Assembly: GCF_021462225.1 (NCBI RefSeq) | Contig: NC_061811.1 | Location: 24,699,663 to 24,763,662 of the forward strand | DNA length: 64,000 nt | Direction of reading: 5' to 3' | From: Girardinichthys multiradiatus | Lineage: Eukaryota; Chordata; Actinopteri; Cyprinodontiformes; Goodeidae | Part shown: piece after piece, positions 50,901 to 57,939 of the stretch | Position numbering within the stretch: the first letter of the stretch is position 1 | Layout: the number at the start of each line of letters is the position of its first letter | Notes under the pieces: generated by a model | What the model was told of the DNA's origin: nothing | Databases searched by the model: none | Seen by the model: the letters and a program-made list of their open reading frames with translations, nothing else | Program-made: the position numbers and the translations under genes

Positions 50901-53900
50901 GACCCCGAGATACTTAAACTCCTCCATTTGAGGCAGGAACTCCCCTCCAACCTGAAGAGGACAAGCCACCCTTTTCCGGTCGAGAACCATGGCCTCGGAC
51001 TTGGAGGAGCTGGTCTTCATCCCAGCCGCTTCGCACTCGGCTGCGAACCGCCCCAGTGCATTCTGTAGGTCTTGGCTAGATGGGGCCAGCAGGACCACGT
51101 CATCTGCAAAAAGAAGAGACGAAATCCTCTGGTCCCCAAACCCAACCCCCTCCGGCCCTTGGCTGCGCCTAGAAATCCTGTCCATGAAAGTTATGAACAG
51201 GACCGGTGACAAAGGGCAGCCCTGCCGGAGTCCAACATGCACTGGGAACAGGTCCGACTTAGTGCTGGCACTGCGAACCATACTCCTGCTCCGCTTGTAC
51301 AGAGACCGGATGGCCCCTAGTAAAGAGTCACCGATTCCATACTCCTGGAGCACCCCCACAGGGCATCACACAGTCGAATGCCTTCTCCAGGTCCACAAAA
51401 CACATGTGGACCGGTTGGGCAAACTCCCATGAACCCTCGAGTACCCTGTAGAGGGTATAGAGCTGGTCCAGTGTTCCACGACCGGGACGAAAACCACACT
51501 GCTCCTCCTGAAGCCGGGGTTCAACTATCGGCCGGACTCTCCTCTCCAATACCCTGGCGTAGGCCTTACCAGGGAGGCTGAGGAGTGTGATCCCCCTGTA
51601 GTTGGAACACACCCTCCGGTCACCCTTTTTATGAAGGGGGACCACCACCCCAGTCTGCCAGTCCAGTGGCACTGTCCCCAACTGCCACGCAATGTTGAAG
51701 AGGCGTGTCAACCATGACAGCCCCACAACATCCAGAGATTTGAGGTACTCAGGGCGGATCTCATCCAACCCCGAAGCCTTGCCACTACGGAGCTTTTTAA
51801 CCACCTCGGAACTTCAGCCTGGGTGATGAAAGAGTCCAACCCCGAGTCCCCAGCCTCTGTTTCCACCACGGAATGCGTGATGGCAGGATTGAGGAGATCC
51901 TCGAAGTACTCCTTCCACCGCCCGATAATGTCCTCAGTCGAGGTCAGCAGTCTCCCGCCCCCACTATAAACAGTGTTGGCAAAGCACTGCTTCCCCCTCC
52001 TGAGGCGCCGGACGGTTTGCCAGAATCGCTTCGGGGCCAACCGGTAGTCCTTCTCCATGGCCTCACCGAACTCCTCCCAGGTCCAAGTTTTTGCCTCTGC
52101 CACAGCCCAGGCCGCAGCACGCTTGGCCTCACGATACCCGTCAGCCACCTCAGGAGTCCCACAAGCCAACCACAGCCGATAGGACTCCTTCTTCAGCTTG
52201 ACAGCGTCCCTTACTGCCGGTGTCCACCACCGGGTTCGGGGATTGCCGCCGCGACAGGCACCGCAGACCTTACGGTCGCAGCTACGGGCGGCAGCATCGA
52301 CAATAGATGCGGAGAACATGGTCCACTCGGACTCTATGTCTCCAACATCCCTCGGAATCTGGTCAAAGCTCTCCCGGAGGTGGGAGTTGAATACATCCCT
52401 GGCCGAGGGCTCCGCCAGACGTTCCCAGCAGACCCTCACTGTGCGCTTGGGCCTGCCAAGTCTGTCCGGCTTTCTCCGGCGTTGAAGTCCCCCAGCAGAA
52501 TAATGGAGTCCCCGGGAGGGGCACTATCCAGCACCCCCGACAGGGACGCCAAGAAGGCCGGGTACTCTGCACTGCCACTCGGCCCGTAGGCCGAAACGAC
52601 AGTCAGAGACGTATCCCCAACCCGAAGGCGCAGGAATGCGACCCTCTCATCCACCGGGGTAAACCCCAACACGAGACGGCTGAGCTGGGGGGCAACAAGC
52701 AAACCCACCCCAGCCCGCCGCCTCTCCCCGCGAGCAACTCCAGAGTAGAAGAGAGTCCAGCCCCTCTCGAGGAGATGGGTTCCAGAGCCCACGCTGAGCG
52801 TGGAGGCGAGCCCAACTATTATTGGTTGATATCTCTCGACCTCCCGCACCAGCTCAGGCTCCTTCCCCCCCAGCAAGGTGACATTCCACGTCCCTAGAGC
52901 CAGCCTAAGCATCCGGGGATCGGGCCGCCGAGGTCTCCACCTTCGTCCGCCGCCCAATCCTCTTTGCACCGGTCCCTCACGGTTCCCCCTGCAGGTGGTG
53001 GGCCCACTGGGGGATGGTCTCGCGTCTCTCATTCGGGCTTGGCCCGGCCGGGTCCCGCGAGGAGCAACCCGGCCACCAGGCGCTCTCCGACGAGTCCCGA
53101 CCCCAGGCCTGGCTCCAGGGTGGGACCCCGGCTCCGCCGTACCGGGCGACGTCACGTGCCTCGATTCTGTAGTCATCATGAGGGGTTCTTGAACCGCTCT
53201 TTGTCTGACCCGTCACCTAGAGCCTGTTTGCCATGGGAGACCCTACCAGGGGCATTTAAGCCCCAGACAACATAGCCTCTAGGATCATTCGAGCACTCAA
53301 ACCCCTCCACCACGTTAAGGTGGCGTTTTTTTTTGTGTTTTTTGTTAATGGCCTAATTTTAACCCAGAGTTGAAAGCAAAAATCACAAAAATACAGACGC
53401 TGTAAAAACCTTCTCAGAAGGGTTGGGGTTGCAGATCAACTAAGTTTACTTTTTTAAATGTTAAGGTTTATTGAAGCAATATATCCTAAAAAATCTGAGC
53501 TCATTGGAACAAATGTTTAAGTTTCTATTTTCAACGTTTAAAGATTAAATTCATTTTATTTTTCAGTTTTTCATTTCTAAGCCACGTCTGCTCCAGCCAT
53601 TTGTTACCACATTGAAGCAGTCCACCTAGGGCATTACGATGAATGCATCTACAAAATGTTTTTTCTACAAAATATGTTTATTGATTTTTAGGTTTATACA
53701 AACAGAAAGGAAAACATAGAACAAAAAAACAACAACCTGGCTCTAAGGTATAGGTGGCAAACTCAGAGTTTCACTTCAGAAAAAGAATAATGTGCACTCT
53801 AAGGAAGTAAGGACATGGTTACATTATAGAAAGCCCTACAAAAAAATTGCTGAAATATCCAAACCAACATACAACATAAAAGGATCTCAAATTTTATGAA

Positions 53901-56900
53901 GCACTTTCTCTCTATTGTGTAACTTGCTTGTTAAGTAATCTAACGACACATTCAAGTACAGTCCGCTGCCATTGTGATTTAGACGGAGCTCTTTCTGTAA
54001 TCCAGTTCAGAAGATACATTTTCTTGCACAGAACGTAAGCATCATGTCAAGTTGTTTTTCACATTTCCCCTTAATGTTATTTGCATTCCACATAGGAAGC
54101 ACAATGGGTTACATTCAGTAGCAGCAGAGAAGATCTTATCCAGTTCACTTTCTATACTAAACCAAAATTGCTGTATTTTTCTACAGGACCAAAAACAGTG
54201 GCTGAGATTACCTACCTCCGTTTTACACTTAGGGCAGAGAGGAGAAAGGTCTGAACTAAAACCGATTGCGTTGAGAGGGAGATATATGAGAACAATGTAA
54301 AATTTTAAGTTGGATGGCTTTTATCCTGTTGCAGATGTTCAAAGAGTTAGCATTTTCCCAAGCCTCCTCCCAGCCTCGTCACTGATCTCCATAACTAGCT
54401 CTTCTTCCCATGTCCTCTTCAAATGAGCTACGTTTGTGACCCCATATTCTTTTAGCAAAGCATAGCAAGTCTTAATTGAGCTTGTAAGTGTTGGCCTAAA
54501 CAACTGTTTTTCACAATCAGAAACAGTTTGGTCTTTAAGTGTTGTTGTGTTCTTTCAAATGTAGTCCCTAACTTGTAAGTACCAGGAAAAAATCATGTCT
54601 ATGAAGTTTGTTGTTAATTGGTGCAATCCCTTCTGATATAATCATTTATTAGTTCTCCCTAGTGTTGCCTGTTTGCAAATTTAGGTATTCTACCCCAGGA
54701 TATTATTTAATTCAGATATATATTTGTATGTCAGAGATGGGCCCTTATAAACCTTTTAGCTATCTAGCCAGCCTTGAAACTGGCTTTGACCATAACACCT
54801 TATCTTTAAAATTTCAAAAATCATCTCTGATTACATGATTCTTTGTCTGGCTACAGTAGGCACATTTAAGACCATTCAGACCAATCTTAAAAGGAGCTTT
54901 TGATAGATTTAGCATTTTCTGTGATTTAGCAAGGAAAGATTATCAAAGGAAATGGGCATGGTTTAACTATTCCCATGCAGAGTCATTGAAGGATATGGTT
55001 CTGAAAGTGTGCCTTATAGCTTGCGAGTTATGGGCCAAAATGTGTTGACTCTAACAATATTGCCACCTACTGGTCGCTAGTATTGATTTTCTTTTGGCAA
55101 AGTAGCAGTGCAGGTACTTAAGTTGTAATAAAGGTCTTCAGATTTGCTCCAGTAAACGCTGCTTTATGAAATGAAATGTGAACATTTAAAACAATTGTTC
55201 CGCGGCTGAGGTGGGCCGTCTGTTTATCTGAGAAAAGGGCCAGAATTCGCACTACTCATTATTGAGTTCATTAAATAAAGTTGAATAAGAAATTCCAGAT
55301 TTGCTGTCTGTGCTACACAGACTTAGGTTATATGATGCTGGAGTGCAGTGGCAGAAAGACGGAAGGAAATGTGGAAAATGATCCAACTAAACATTTACAA
55401 AAATTATTAAATTCAGGAATTATCAGAAAATTTCCAAAACAGCCTTAGAATATTAAGCCAGGGTTTGGTATGAGCTCGATATTCTTTTTAACGCCTCTAG
55501 AACAGAACATTTTTTTGAAAGAATAATTTGTTAGCAACTAACATTAAAATGTAGTGTGTCCTGGATGTAAATGGATGCACTCATCCCAACAATACTTCTT
55601 TACCGGAAGTTGTGTTGAAGAAGTGTGCAAACTTTTACAAATCCAAATGACTTGGATATATATATAAAGGTTAGCTTAAAAGTATGCTTTTTTTATGAAG
55701 GCATTGCGACTCGTAGAGTCTTAAGAAAGGTATTAGAGGTTTTTAACCAGTTAGCTCTGTAAACCTGCTTCTACAGGCCTTCATGCAAAGCTAATAATAT
55801 CATGTTGCTTTTCCACCTCACATAATGCTGTTAAAGCCACTGCAGGCAGGATCACATCTGGTTATAGTTAGGGGCGTCGCTATTATGGTGCTACACAACA
55901 CTGAGACTGCAGAAACCTCCTCACAGGGAGGAAGTAACTTTAAAATGAGGAAGAGTGAGGAGAATCTATGCTAGTTCATTGTTTCAACACTCTGTCGCAG
56001 TTTAAGTTTGTTTTTTAGTTGCTCTGTCGGGACAGGATGTGGTAAGAAGCAGCGTTTTTTTTTTTAAAAGGCACCATATTTTAGAGGTTTGGAGTGTATT
56101 GGAGTGTAGTTATTCTGCCCATCTGTTTCTAGTTGTGTATAACTGATTTTAGGCCAGTGCAGTTTTTCTGGTATGAATATTCTGCCTGCCTCAGTTATTT
56201 AAACTGGAAATCCTGCATGCACAACCGACTCTGGCATTCAGTCAGATGCCATTATGTTGCAAGACATTTACTCCAGTTATCCGATGCTTGTGAACATTTG
56301 TTAAACTGTCAAATGAAAAGTGACGAGTGTGAACTCAAACTTAATGAGATGATTATAAAGCTCACTTCTATTCATTTTTAACTTTCTGTCAGACCCATGC
56401 TGATGTAACCCTGGCCAAAGCAGACGTTGCCCTGAGACAGAGGGAGTCAGAGTTTGCCAAACTGAAGGCTGAAAGTGAGACTCTCAAGACTGAGCTGGCC
56501 GCAGCGAAACAGGGGCTGAGGGACAGCTCAGAAAGGGCTGGAGCACTTCATGAGAACAGACAGGTGGAAATATGCAAGCTAAAAACTGGGTATCTGTTAT
56601 AATCTGTGAGTGTTTGATTGGTTTTGATGGAAGGCATCTCTGTCTTTCAGATCAAAGATGGAGATCTATTTGACATGGAAGCTGAAAACCAGCGAATGAA
56701 GGCAGAGCTTGAACGTCTTCAGGAGGATGTGGTTGTACAGGAAGAGGAGCTAGCCTATCAGCGGAGAGAACTGGAGCAGCTCCGTCTACGGTGTCAACAA
56801 CAAGACATAGTTCCTCACCATCAGAACTACCAGATCAAGGGTATACGTAGCAGTGACTTACAATTACAGGAATATTCAATATATGCCTTTATTTAGTCAA

Positions 56901-57494
56901 GTTTCATTTTGTTCAAACTAAATATTAAAACTTGCATTTTTCTCTCAGATATTTCTCACAGAACCTTTGAGGAGGTTCTTATAGTCTCTCGTGATGAAGC
57001 CTCTCTGAGCTCCCCAGAGGTTTTGAGGAGACTCGAATGTTCTGAGGACAGAATCAGAGAACACATCCACGGCTCTGTTCTAGACTCCCGTCTGTCTGAG
57101 CTCAGTGGTCTGAACTGTACAGGCCTGGATCCTCCCCAGGAGAAAACATCTCCAAGGGTTGTGATGGAGCCTCCACACTCCAGGACCATCACCCCAGATC
57201 CAGCCACACAAAGTACCCACTCCCCGGGCTCTTTGTCCGTGTCCGACCGATTCTCTGTGCTGGATTCACTGGACCCTGACAAAGTAAGCAGTGAAATATT
57301 TGTATTATTTACATTTTAAACCTTATTTTATGGAACCTTTTAGTGTTTGGGTCAGGTGTCTGGTATGTCTGGTAATACTTTTTCTTTTTTATAGCTGGTT
57401 GAGTTGGAACTTGACCTGACAGCACCTCCGTCTCCACTTGGTTCCACCTCCTCCTTCTCAGCACAAGAGTGGAACAGTGATGGATACGGGAGCA
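20872..57494 (+). CDS. pcnt: Pericentrin (46 coding exons seen; C-terminus beyond the window)
   Basis: Pericentrin is the coiled-coil scaffold of the pericentriolar material. It recruits gamma-tubulin ring complexes and anchors kinases at the centrosome. Forty-six exons, listed below, join in consistent phase into about 3,235 codons, almost all heptad-rich E/K/Q/L coiled coil. The start MDEAERQKKLEAGRAK-LASFRKKRAK is the conserved N-terminal box shared by PCNT and AKAP9. Segments such as REHERDEFQQEIRRLEAQLR and ERNEEIDKLAGRIRELEQAL are shared by both paralogues. HEVSDSQ (exon 42) and SSPEVLR (exon 45) match human PCNT as I recall it and not AKAP9, which decides the name. The PACT domain is not in the window; exon 46 ends in phase 1. 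AKAP9 is the alternative. Confidence 0.85.
20920..25272 (+). other. pcnt: pcnt intron 1 (4.35 kb)
   Basis: The longest 5' intron, a usual place for regulatory DNA. A minus-strand relic at about 21925-22190 encodes MQNVADYKPSNL...PFEPKTGMDVIGP, which faintly resembles a BEL/Pao integrase region. A T-rich tract lies at 24810-24830. No further gene was recognised. Confidence 0.5.
25273..25410 (+). CDS. pcnt: pcnt exon 2
   Basis: Starts LASFRKKRAKSDG after TGCGCAG and ends EPPLPP at donor GTCAGT; phases 0/0. Strongly basic, Lys/Arg-rich. Confidence 0.85.
25760..25903 (+). CDS. pcnt: pcnt exon 3
   Basis: GGSNSEKSENQ to LTGKEQLK; phases 0/0. Acidic, Ser/Gln-rich and not coiled coil (SSPERSLSPVEDLIEEELD). 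Confidence 0.8.
25904..26799 (+). other. pcnt: pcnt intron 3
   Basis: A long poly(T) run lies at about 26308-26331. Otherwise AT-rich; no mobile element identified. Confidence 0.4.
26800..26949 (+). CDS. pcnt: pcnt exon 4
   Basis: LLQQAVEKRNEIISKLSHNL ... QALQKQLQQ; phases 0/0. Start of the coiled-coil rod. Confidence 0.9.
27041..27957 (+). CDS. pcnt: pcnt exon 5 (917 bp)
   Basis: TSVEFLRIKGHSGAEAFG at the start. An acidic linker STDSDTETDTVLHKL comes next, then a long coiled coil (FELEEERKKNQRISAELAKE) and a charged tail ending SADCR. Enters in phase 0 and leaves in phase 2. Confidence 0.9.
28067..28420 (+). CDS. pcnt: pcnt exon 6
   Basis: SFELNSEVFGDQPLLSISNR leads a non-helical linker, then FEDIDLEKQLLSQQCGELRE resumes coiled coil; leaves in phase 2 at CAG|GTAATG. 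Confidence 0.9.
28766..28950. mobile_element. hAT-like MITE in pcnt intron 6
   Basis: The two halves are inverted: TTTTAGATGCATCCCTGCTC (left) faces GGAGCAGGGATGTATCTAAA (right), with AATCAAATGA- and TTTGATTCA-type inner arms. This is a very common small fish repeat bearing CTCCAGCACACTTGAATCA-like arms. No coding capacity. Confidence 0.7.
29285..29609 (+). CDS. pcnt: pcnt exon 7 (probable GC donor)
   Basis: RWAQVTEELQEVLGELEEER opens the exon, which runs to EPQVEMK. The best donor is AAG|GCAAGT at 29610, a GC-AG intron. A weak GT alternative, CAG|GTGGAG, lies 12 bp upstream at 29598. The frame stays open to 29725, so a longer end near 29675 (CAG|GCATAT) is also possible. Confidence 0.75.
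29786..30202 (+). CDS. pcnt: pcnt exon 8
   Basis: AYCDHLKSELEETKMEQKT to MMKAKDAE; phases 0/0, continuous coiled coil. Confidence 0.9.
30281..30496 (+). CDS. pcnt: pcnt exon 9
   Basis: LAEEKEKWEEERQEKEKL to MAKHQQE; phases 0/0. Confidence 0.9.
30587..30682 (+). CDS. pcnt: pcnt exon 10
   Basis: ISELNDHLETELLKQRVS to ITFIKE; 32 codons, phases 0/0. Confidence 0.88.
30774..30917 (+). CDS. pcnt: pcnt exon 11
   Basis: VTEREHERMVSELTAKHNEE to EMHQAQ; 48 codons after a strong polypyrimidine tract. Confidence 0.9.
31145..31400 (+). CDS. pcnt: pcnt exon 12
   Basis: AQKTLELEALRLSLTTVHMS to LHQKEI; leaves in phase 1 at TTG|GTGAGT. Confidence 0.9.
31485..31564 (+). CDS. pcnt: pcnt exon 13
   Basis: DELKQHWESRSGQERAS to DKEIQ; restores phase 0. 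Confidence 0.85.
31730..32220 (-). mobile_element. Tc1-like transposase relic in pcnt intron 13
   Basis: The minus strand gives the DLTLGQGFTFQ-like segment and, near 32120, the Gly-rich block (K-H-G-G-G-S-I-M-like, seen as CAGCATGATGCTGCCACCAC on the plus strand). Many stops; ends not found. It is a long-dead Tc1/mariner copy of the same family as 47395-47910. Confidence 0.6.
32398..32686 (+). CDS. pcnt: pcnt exon 14
   Basis: ALRVQWETEAETICQRSL to ADKDAAA; Ala/Gln-rich repeated TQxELxxTxAxL pattern; leaves in phase 1 at GCCA|GTAAGT. Confidence 0.88.
32980..33080 (+). CDS. pcnt: pcnt exon 15
   Basis: NSLEELVCSHKTALQQKEQQ to RQLQQE; restores phase 0. Confidence 0.88.
33190..33301 (+). CDS. 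pcnt: pcnt exon 16
   Basis: VLHLQEEKALLKKSSEEEVG to ASRQELG; leaves in phase 1. Confidence 0.88.
33538..33664 (+). CDS. pcnt: pcnt exon 17
   Basis: ELKEQLMARSSQVDDIEHLK to ELENLR; donor AGGAA|GTACGA, chosen because it joins in frame to exon 18 as LRK-YFEKRL. Confidence 0.82.
33665..34883 (+). other. pcnt: pcnt intron 17
   Basis: 1.2 kb, AT-rich; no mobile element or RNA gene recognised. Confidence 0.4.
34884..35003 (+). CDS. pcnt: pcnt exon 18
   Basis: YFEKRLHASEETYKEEIALL to MKTAED; leaves in phase 2 at CTG|GTATGT. Confidence 0.88.
35093..35153 (+). CDS. pcnt: pcnt exon 19
   Basis: TLHHIPAEEKDVKDAPIGRA; a short non-helical exon, restores phase 0. Confidence 0.78.
35250..35354 (+). CDS. 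pcnt: pcnt exon 20
   Basis: ELLDKLRLELEAKHAMDLSK to YKEELQQ; phases 0/0. Confidence 0.9.
35438..35549 (+). CDS. pcnt: pcnt exon 21
   Basis: VRSDLTDHYYEELQGMKTRH to SESHLQ; leaves in phase 1. Confidence 0.9.
35631..35671 (+). CDS. pcnt: pcnt exon 22
   Basis: DLTTVHLKAERQVE. The donor is ambiguous: GAG|GTAATA at 35672 or CAG|GTAGAG at 35666; both keep frame and differ by two residues. Confidence 0.7.
35758..36043 (+). CDS. pcnt: pcnt exon 23
   Basis: VEVEQRMWHLTEELQTRTTI to ALNDDEK; leaves in phase 1 at AAG|GTAAGC. Confidence 0.9.
36117..36267 (+). CDS. pcnt: pcnt exon 24
   Basis: GPQLLMVKQRLEAQYDNEL to GLAQQ; leaves in phase 2. Confidence 0.9.
36268..36919 (+). other. pcnt: pcnt intron 24
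   Basis: T-run at 36290-36303; the remaining AT-rich sequence shows no recognised element. Confidence 0.4.
36920..37361 (+). CDS. pcnt: pcnt exon 25
   Basis: RFREEKAALEQHLVQRYEKS to ATYLKEVQ. It has internal KHKAEL-type repeats (DKHKAELEHE, AKHKAQLDSL, NKHKAELVAL) about 35-37 residues apart. Ends at CAG|GTAAGT in phase 0. Confidence 0.92.
37500..37697 (+). CDS. pcnt: pcnt exon 26
   Basis: ALRDEINQLEEKHRQDLISM to ELSHVHK; phases 0/0. The acceptor TTGAAG has a poor pyrimidine tract, but the upstream TCCAG alternative gives a stop. Confidence 0.85.
37795..37866 (+). CDS. pcnt: pcnt exon 27
   Basis: IELAAQKETLDTEHCKALEG to LKQQ; 24 codons. Confidence 0.85.
38555..39190 (-). mobile_element. Rex1/L2-like LINE relic in pcnt intron 27
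   Basis: The minus strand carries a damaged RT C-terminal region: MVIDFRRGHPEHPLWIINYS, then SSVERVSSTKFL, matching the VVDFRRTPP...AVDHFGFLG region of the copy at 8732-9742. Stops and frameshifts throughout. A poly(A) tract at 38060-38076 precedes it. Confidence 0.65.
39382..39486 (+). CDS. pcnt: pcnt exon 28
   Basis: VLELEQQHSTALQELSQSYS to QQTQLL; phases 0/0. Confidence 0.9.
39741..39893 (+). CDS. pcnt: pcnt exon 29
   Basis: ELRGTSARELDACRRELKEE to DKINQLK; phases 0/0. Confidence 0.9.
39894..40532 (+). other. pcnt: pcnt intron 29
   Basis: An open stretch at about 40100-40308 has no recognisable product; otherwise nothing seen. Confidence 0.35.
40533..40679 (+). CDS. pcnt: pcnt exon 30
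   Basis: TEFEERKEVELEDLRQSFTS to LDAVVTQ; phases 0/0. Confidence 0.9.
40888..41012 (+). mobile_element. RTE-like LINE 3' fragment in pcnt intron 30
   Basis: Matches the C-terminal coding end of the RTE copies (CAGCTGGCCTG...GGAGAAGCTGGAGGTGGTGT...GAGAGGGAAGTCTGGGCAG...AGCCAGGATAAG) with many differences. About 125 bp, old. The rest of this 1.5-kb intron has no recognised feature. Confidence 0.7.
42210..42370 (+). CDS. pcnt: pcnt exon 31
   Basis: LRAEIGCLQVELHGKRSEME to LQDAKEQ; leaves in phase 2 at AAAA|GTACGT. Confidence 0.9.
42630..42796 (+). CDS. pcnt: pcnt exon 32
   Basis: KSKLHNANEKMSKVLIEML then RSVIATEELIGQKISTRIQ, an amphipathic non-polar segment unlike the surrounding E/K-rich rod; leaves in phase 1. 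Confidence 0.9.
42948..43129 (+). CDS. pcnt: pcnt exon 33
   Basis: GISVADLTSEDMELTQMLCE then CSRLRLAVETLLDLLNQAHT, another amphipathic segment; phase 0 at CAG|GTAAGG. The hydrophobic spacing would suit a kinase-anchoring helix, but I cannot prove it. Confidence 0.9.
43130..44047 (+). other. pcnt: pcnt intron 33
   Basis: About 0.9 kb of AT-rich DNA; no repeat recognised. Confidence 0.35.
44048..44210 (+). CDS. pcnt: pcnt exon 34
   Basis: LEQTCSVHFTLEEKFSQGRE to LELHKAE; leaves in phase 1. Confidence 0.88.
44328..44570 (+). CDS. pcnt: pcnt exon 35
   Basis: GLLEGYVAEKAALEESLQQK to LGEREK. The HKAE-GLLEGYVAEK junction mirrors an AE-G-hydrophobic-GY segment shared by PCNT and AKAP9. Leaves in phase 1. 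Confidence 0.9.
44942..45174 (+). CDS. pcnt: pcnt exon 36
   Basis: ALLAETERLTQDRLDLQRQA to HDRQFIE; restores phase 0. Confidence 0.92.
45332..45439 (+). CDS. pcnt: pcnt exon 37
   Basis: EQAVEREHERDEFQQEIRRL; one of the most conserved segments of the PCNT/AKAP9 family; 36 codons. Confidence 0.93.
45440..46943 (+). other. pcnt: pcnt intron 37
   Basis: 1.5 kb, AT-rich with a poly(A) run at about 46027-46040; no element identified. Confidence 0.4.
46944..47180 (+). CDS. pcnt: pcnt exon 38
   Basis: VESLQAIIKDKTEDYSSLLE, then ERNEEIDKLAGRIRELEQAL, a family hallmark; phases 0/0. Confidence 0.93.
47390..47910 (-). mobile_element. Tc1-like transposase relic in pcnt intron 38
   Basis: Read on the minus strand it holds the pieces around the Gly-rich block (TGTGGAACATGGTGGTGGCA), then the KSxxxLRL-like and DWKLFFQD-type downstream segments, with many stops. 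It is the same family and orientation as 31730-32220. No inverted termini were found. Confidence 0.65.
48143..48316 (+). CDS. pcnt: pcnt exon 39
   Basis: DKLALEQQQLSSRLQISALQ to LHCKEQE; phases 0/0. Confidence 0.9.
48474..48626 (+). CDS. pcnt: pcnt exon 40
   Basis: VEVLLSQLENVQSCLNQKEV to LKKEISSLK; phases 0/0. Confidence 0.9.
48808..48990 (+). CDS. pcnt: pcnt exon 41
   Basis: DTVSTLTDLIEKKEQIQMAE to ARSNKVS; phases 0/0 at AGT|GTAAGC. Confidence 0.9.
49088..50086 (+). CDS. pcnt: pcnt exon 42 (999 bp)
   Basis: The largest exon, 333 codons. ALKVELEDLQSRVEHLQSEI leads to LATLGPNLHEVSDSQDGDS, the segment that best matches mammalian PCNT as recalled. It continues into a Pro/Ser linker (PSPSPEPH) and over 200 residues of unbroken coiled coil ending EAQKEVL; phase 0. 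Confidence 0.93.
50715..51804 (-). pseudogene. RTE reverse transcriptase (frameshifted)
   Basis: Two frames join. MVKKLRSGKASGLDEIRPEY through CGFRPGRGTLDQLYTLYRV to FVDLEKAFDCV (motif A) runs 51804-51328. GLRQGCPLSPVLF (motif B) and LLFADDVVLLA (motif C, F-A-D-D) lie in 51359-50715. The catalytic Asp residues survive; the join at about 51340 and the break at about 50750 are frameshifts. Confidence 0.8.
52436..53179 (-). pseudogene. RTE apurinic-type endonuclease, C-terminally deleted
   Basis: Contains LGTWNVTLLGGKEPELVREV, then VVSAYGPSG, and IILLGDFNAG. These are the N-terminal and central motifs of the EEP endonuclease that nicks target DNA. The expected downstream part, with the catalytic Asp-His pair of the SDH motif, is missing. 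The frame goes from GDFNAG within about a dozen codons into sequence belonging after the domain (then RVCWERLAEP in another frame). About 100 residues appear deleted. Confidence 0.75.
53660..54830 (-). mobile_element. L1/Tx1-like LINE C-terminal relic in pcnt intron 42
   Basis: The minus strand encodes an ORF2 C-terminus of L1/Tx1 type. TWEEELVMEISDEAWEEAW is followed by IKAIQLKILHCSHISPSQ, then the zinc-knuckle-like C-P-K-C-(x5)-G-(x3)-H-(x4)-C block. In-frame stops are present and the 3' part trails into an A/T-rich end near 53660. The upstream region (54480-54830) shows only weak resemblance. It sits beside the RTE copy but is an independent, older insertion. Confidence 0.55.
54840..56392 (+). 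other. pcnt: pcnt intron 42, 3' part
   Basis: AT-rich sequence with no recognised element, ending in the acceptor TTTCTGTCAG of exon 43. Confidence 0.4.
56393..56563 (+). CDS. pcnt: pcnt exon 43
   Basis: THADVTLAKADVALRQRESE to ALHENRQ; phases 0/0. It follows the 6.3-kb intron and continues the coiled coil of exon 42. Confidence 0.9.
56651..56840 (+). CDS. pcnt: pcnt exon 44
   Basis: IKDGDLFDMEAENQRMKAEL to HHQNYQIK; leaves in phase 1 at AAGG|GTATAC. Confidence 0.9.
56949..57283 (+). CDS. pcnt: pcnt exon 45
   Basis: DISHRTFEEVLIVSRDEASL, then SSPEVLRRLECSEDRI. Ser/Pro-rich (TSPRVVMEPPHSRTITPDPA) and not coiled coil. Several S/T-P sites could be mitotic kinase targets (inference). Phase 0 at AAA|GTAAGC. 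Confidence 0.9.
57395..57494 (+). CDS. pcnt: pcnt exon 46 (last seen)
   Basis: LVELELDLTAPPSPLGSTSS to SDGYGS; leaves in phase 1 at AGCA|GTAAGT. No following exon could be found up to 64000. Confidence 0.88.
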
Positions 57495-57939
57495 GTAAGT
57501 TCTTCTGTACCCTGGTAGCAGGGAGGGTTTGACAGCTACTTCCGATTATGTGTGAAACATCTGTCGCCCAGGTTACACAGGTGGTTTCTGAGTAAAGCAG
57601 AAAGTTTTCTGAAACAATACTTTGACTCACTAACATTTGGTGCTCAATCTTTGTCACAAATGTTATTCTATAACATTAATATTTAACGCTGAGCAAGAAG
57701 GTATGTTTGAGTGTAAGCTTTTAGGTGCATTTGTTTTATTTTGTGTCGATAAAGACGAATAGAAATAAGTATGTTGGAATATTTACAGAGGAAAAAATTG
57801 TATTTGGGCTTTCATGGATAGCAGAACGCATCCCTCATCTACTCAAATTAAATTTAAAAAAGTGTCTACTAAAGGTCCTGGGCAGTCTGGAACAGTATGG
57901 GTTGAAGTTTTTACCAGGTTTGGATAAATATGGAGTATA

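Larger units (their letters stand above)
50326..53325 (-). mobile_element. RTE-like LINE, near full length (3.0 kb), inactivated
   Basis: On the minus strand the element starts CGCCACCTTAACGTGGTGGA, typical of the 5' end of this fish family, and finishes with GACGAGTACGAGTAC at 50326. Order: endonuclease (ending near 52440), reverse transcriptase (51804-50715, with FVDLEKAFDCV and LLFADDVVLLA) and the C-terminal WLLDAFLGRC-type region. It lies antisense in pcnt intron 42. Frame breaks near 52440, 51810, 51360 and 50740, plus an endonuclease deletion, make it immobile. T-rich flanks hide any target duplication. Confidence 0.9.

Noticed and set aside
50239..53275. Long plus-strand open frames of 100-240 codons in this interval
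   Set aside because: They are antisense shadows of the GC-rich RTE element and show no domain of their own.
20872..57494. Calling the gene akap9 instead of pcnt
   Set aside because: The N-terminal box and the REHERDEFQQEI and RELEQAL segments fit both paralogues, but HEVSDSQ and SSPEVLR agree with pericentrin as I recall it. A tree with both families would settle it.
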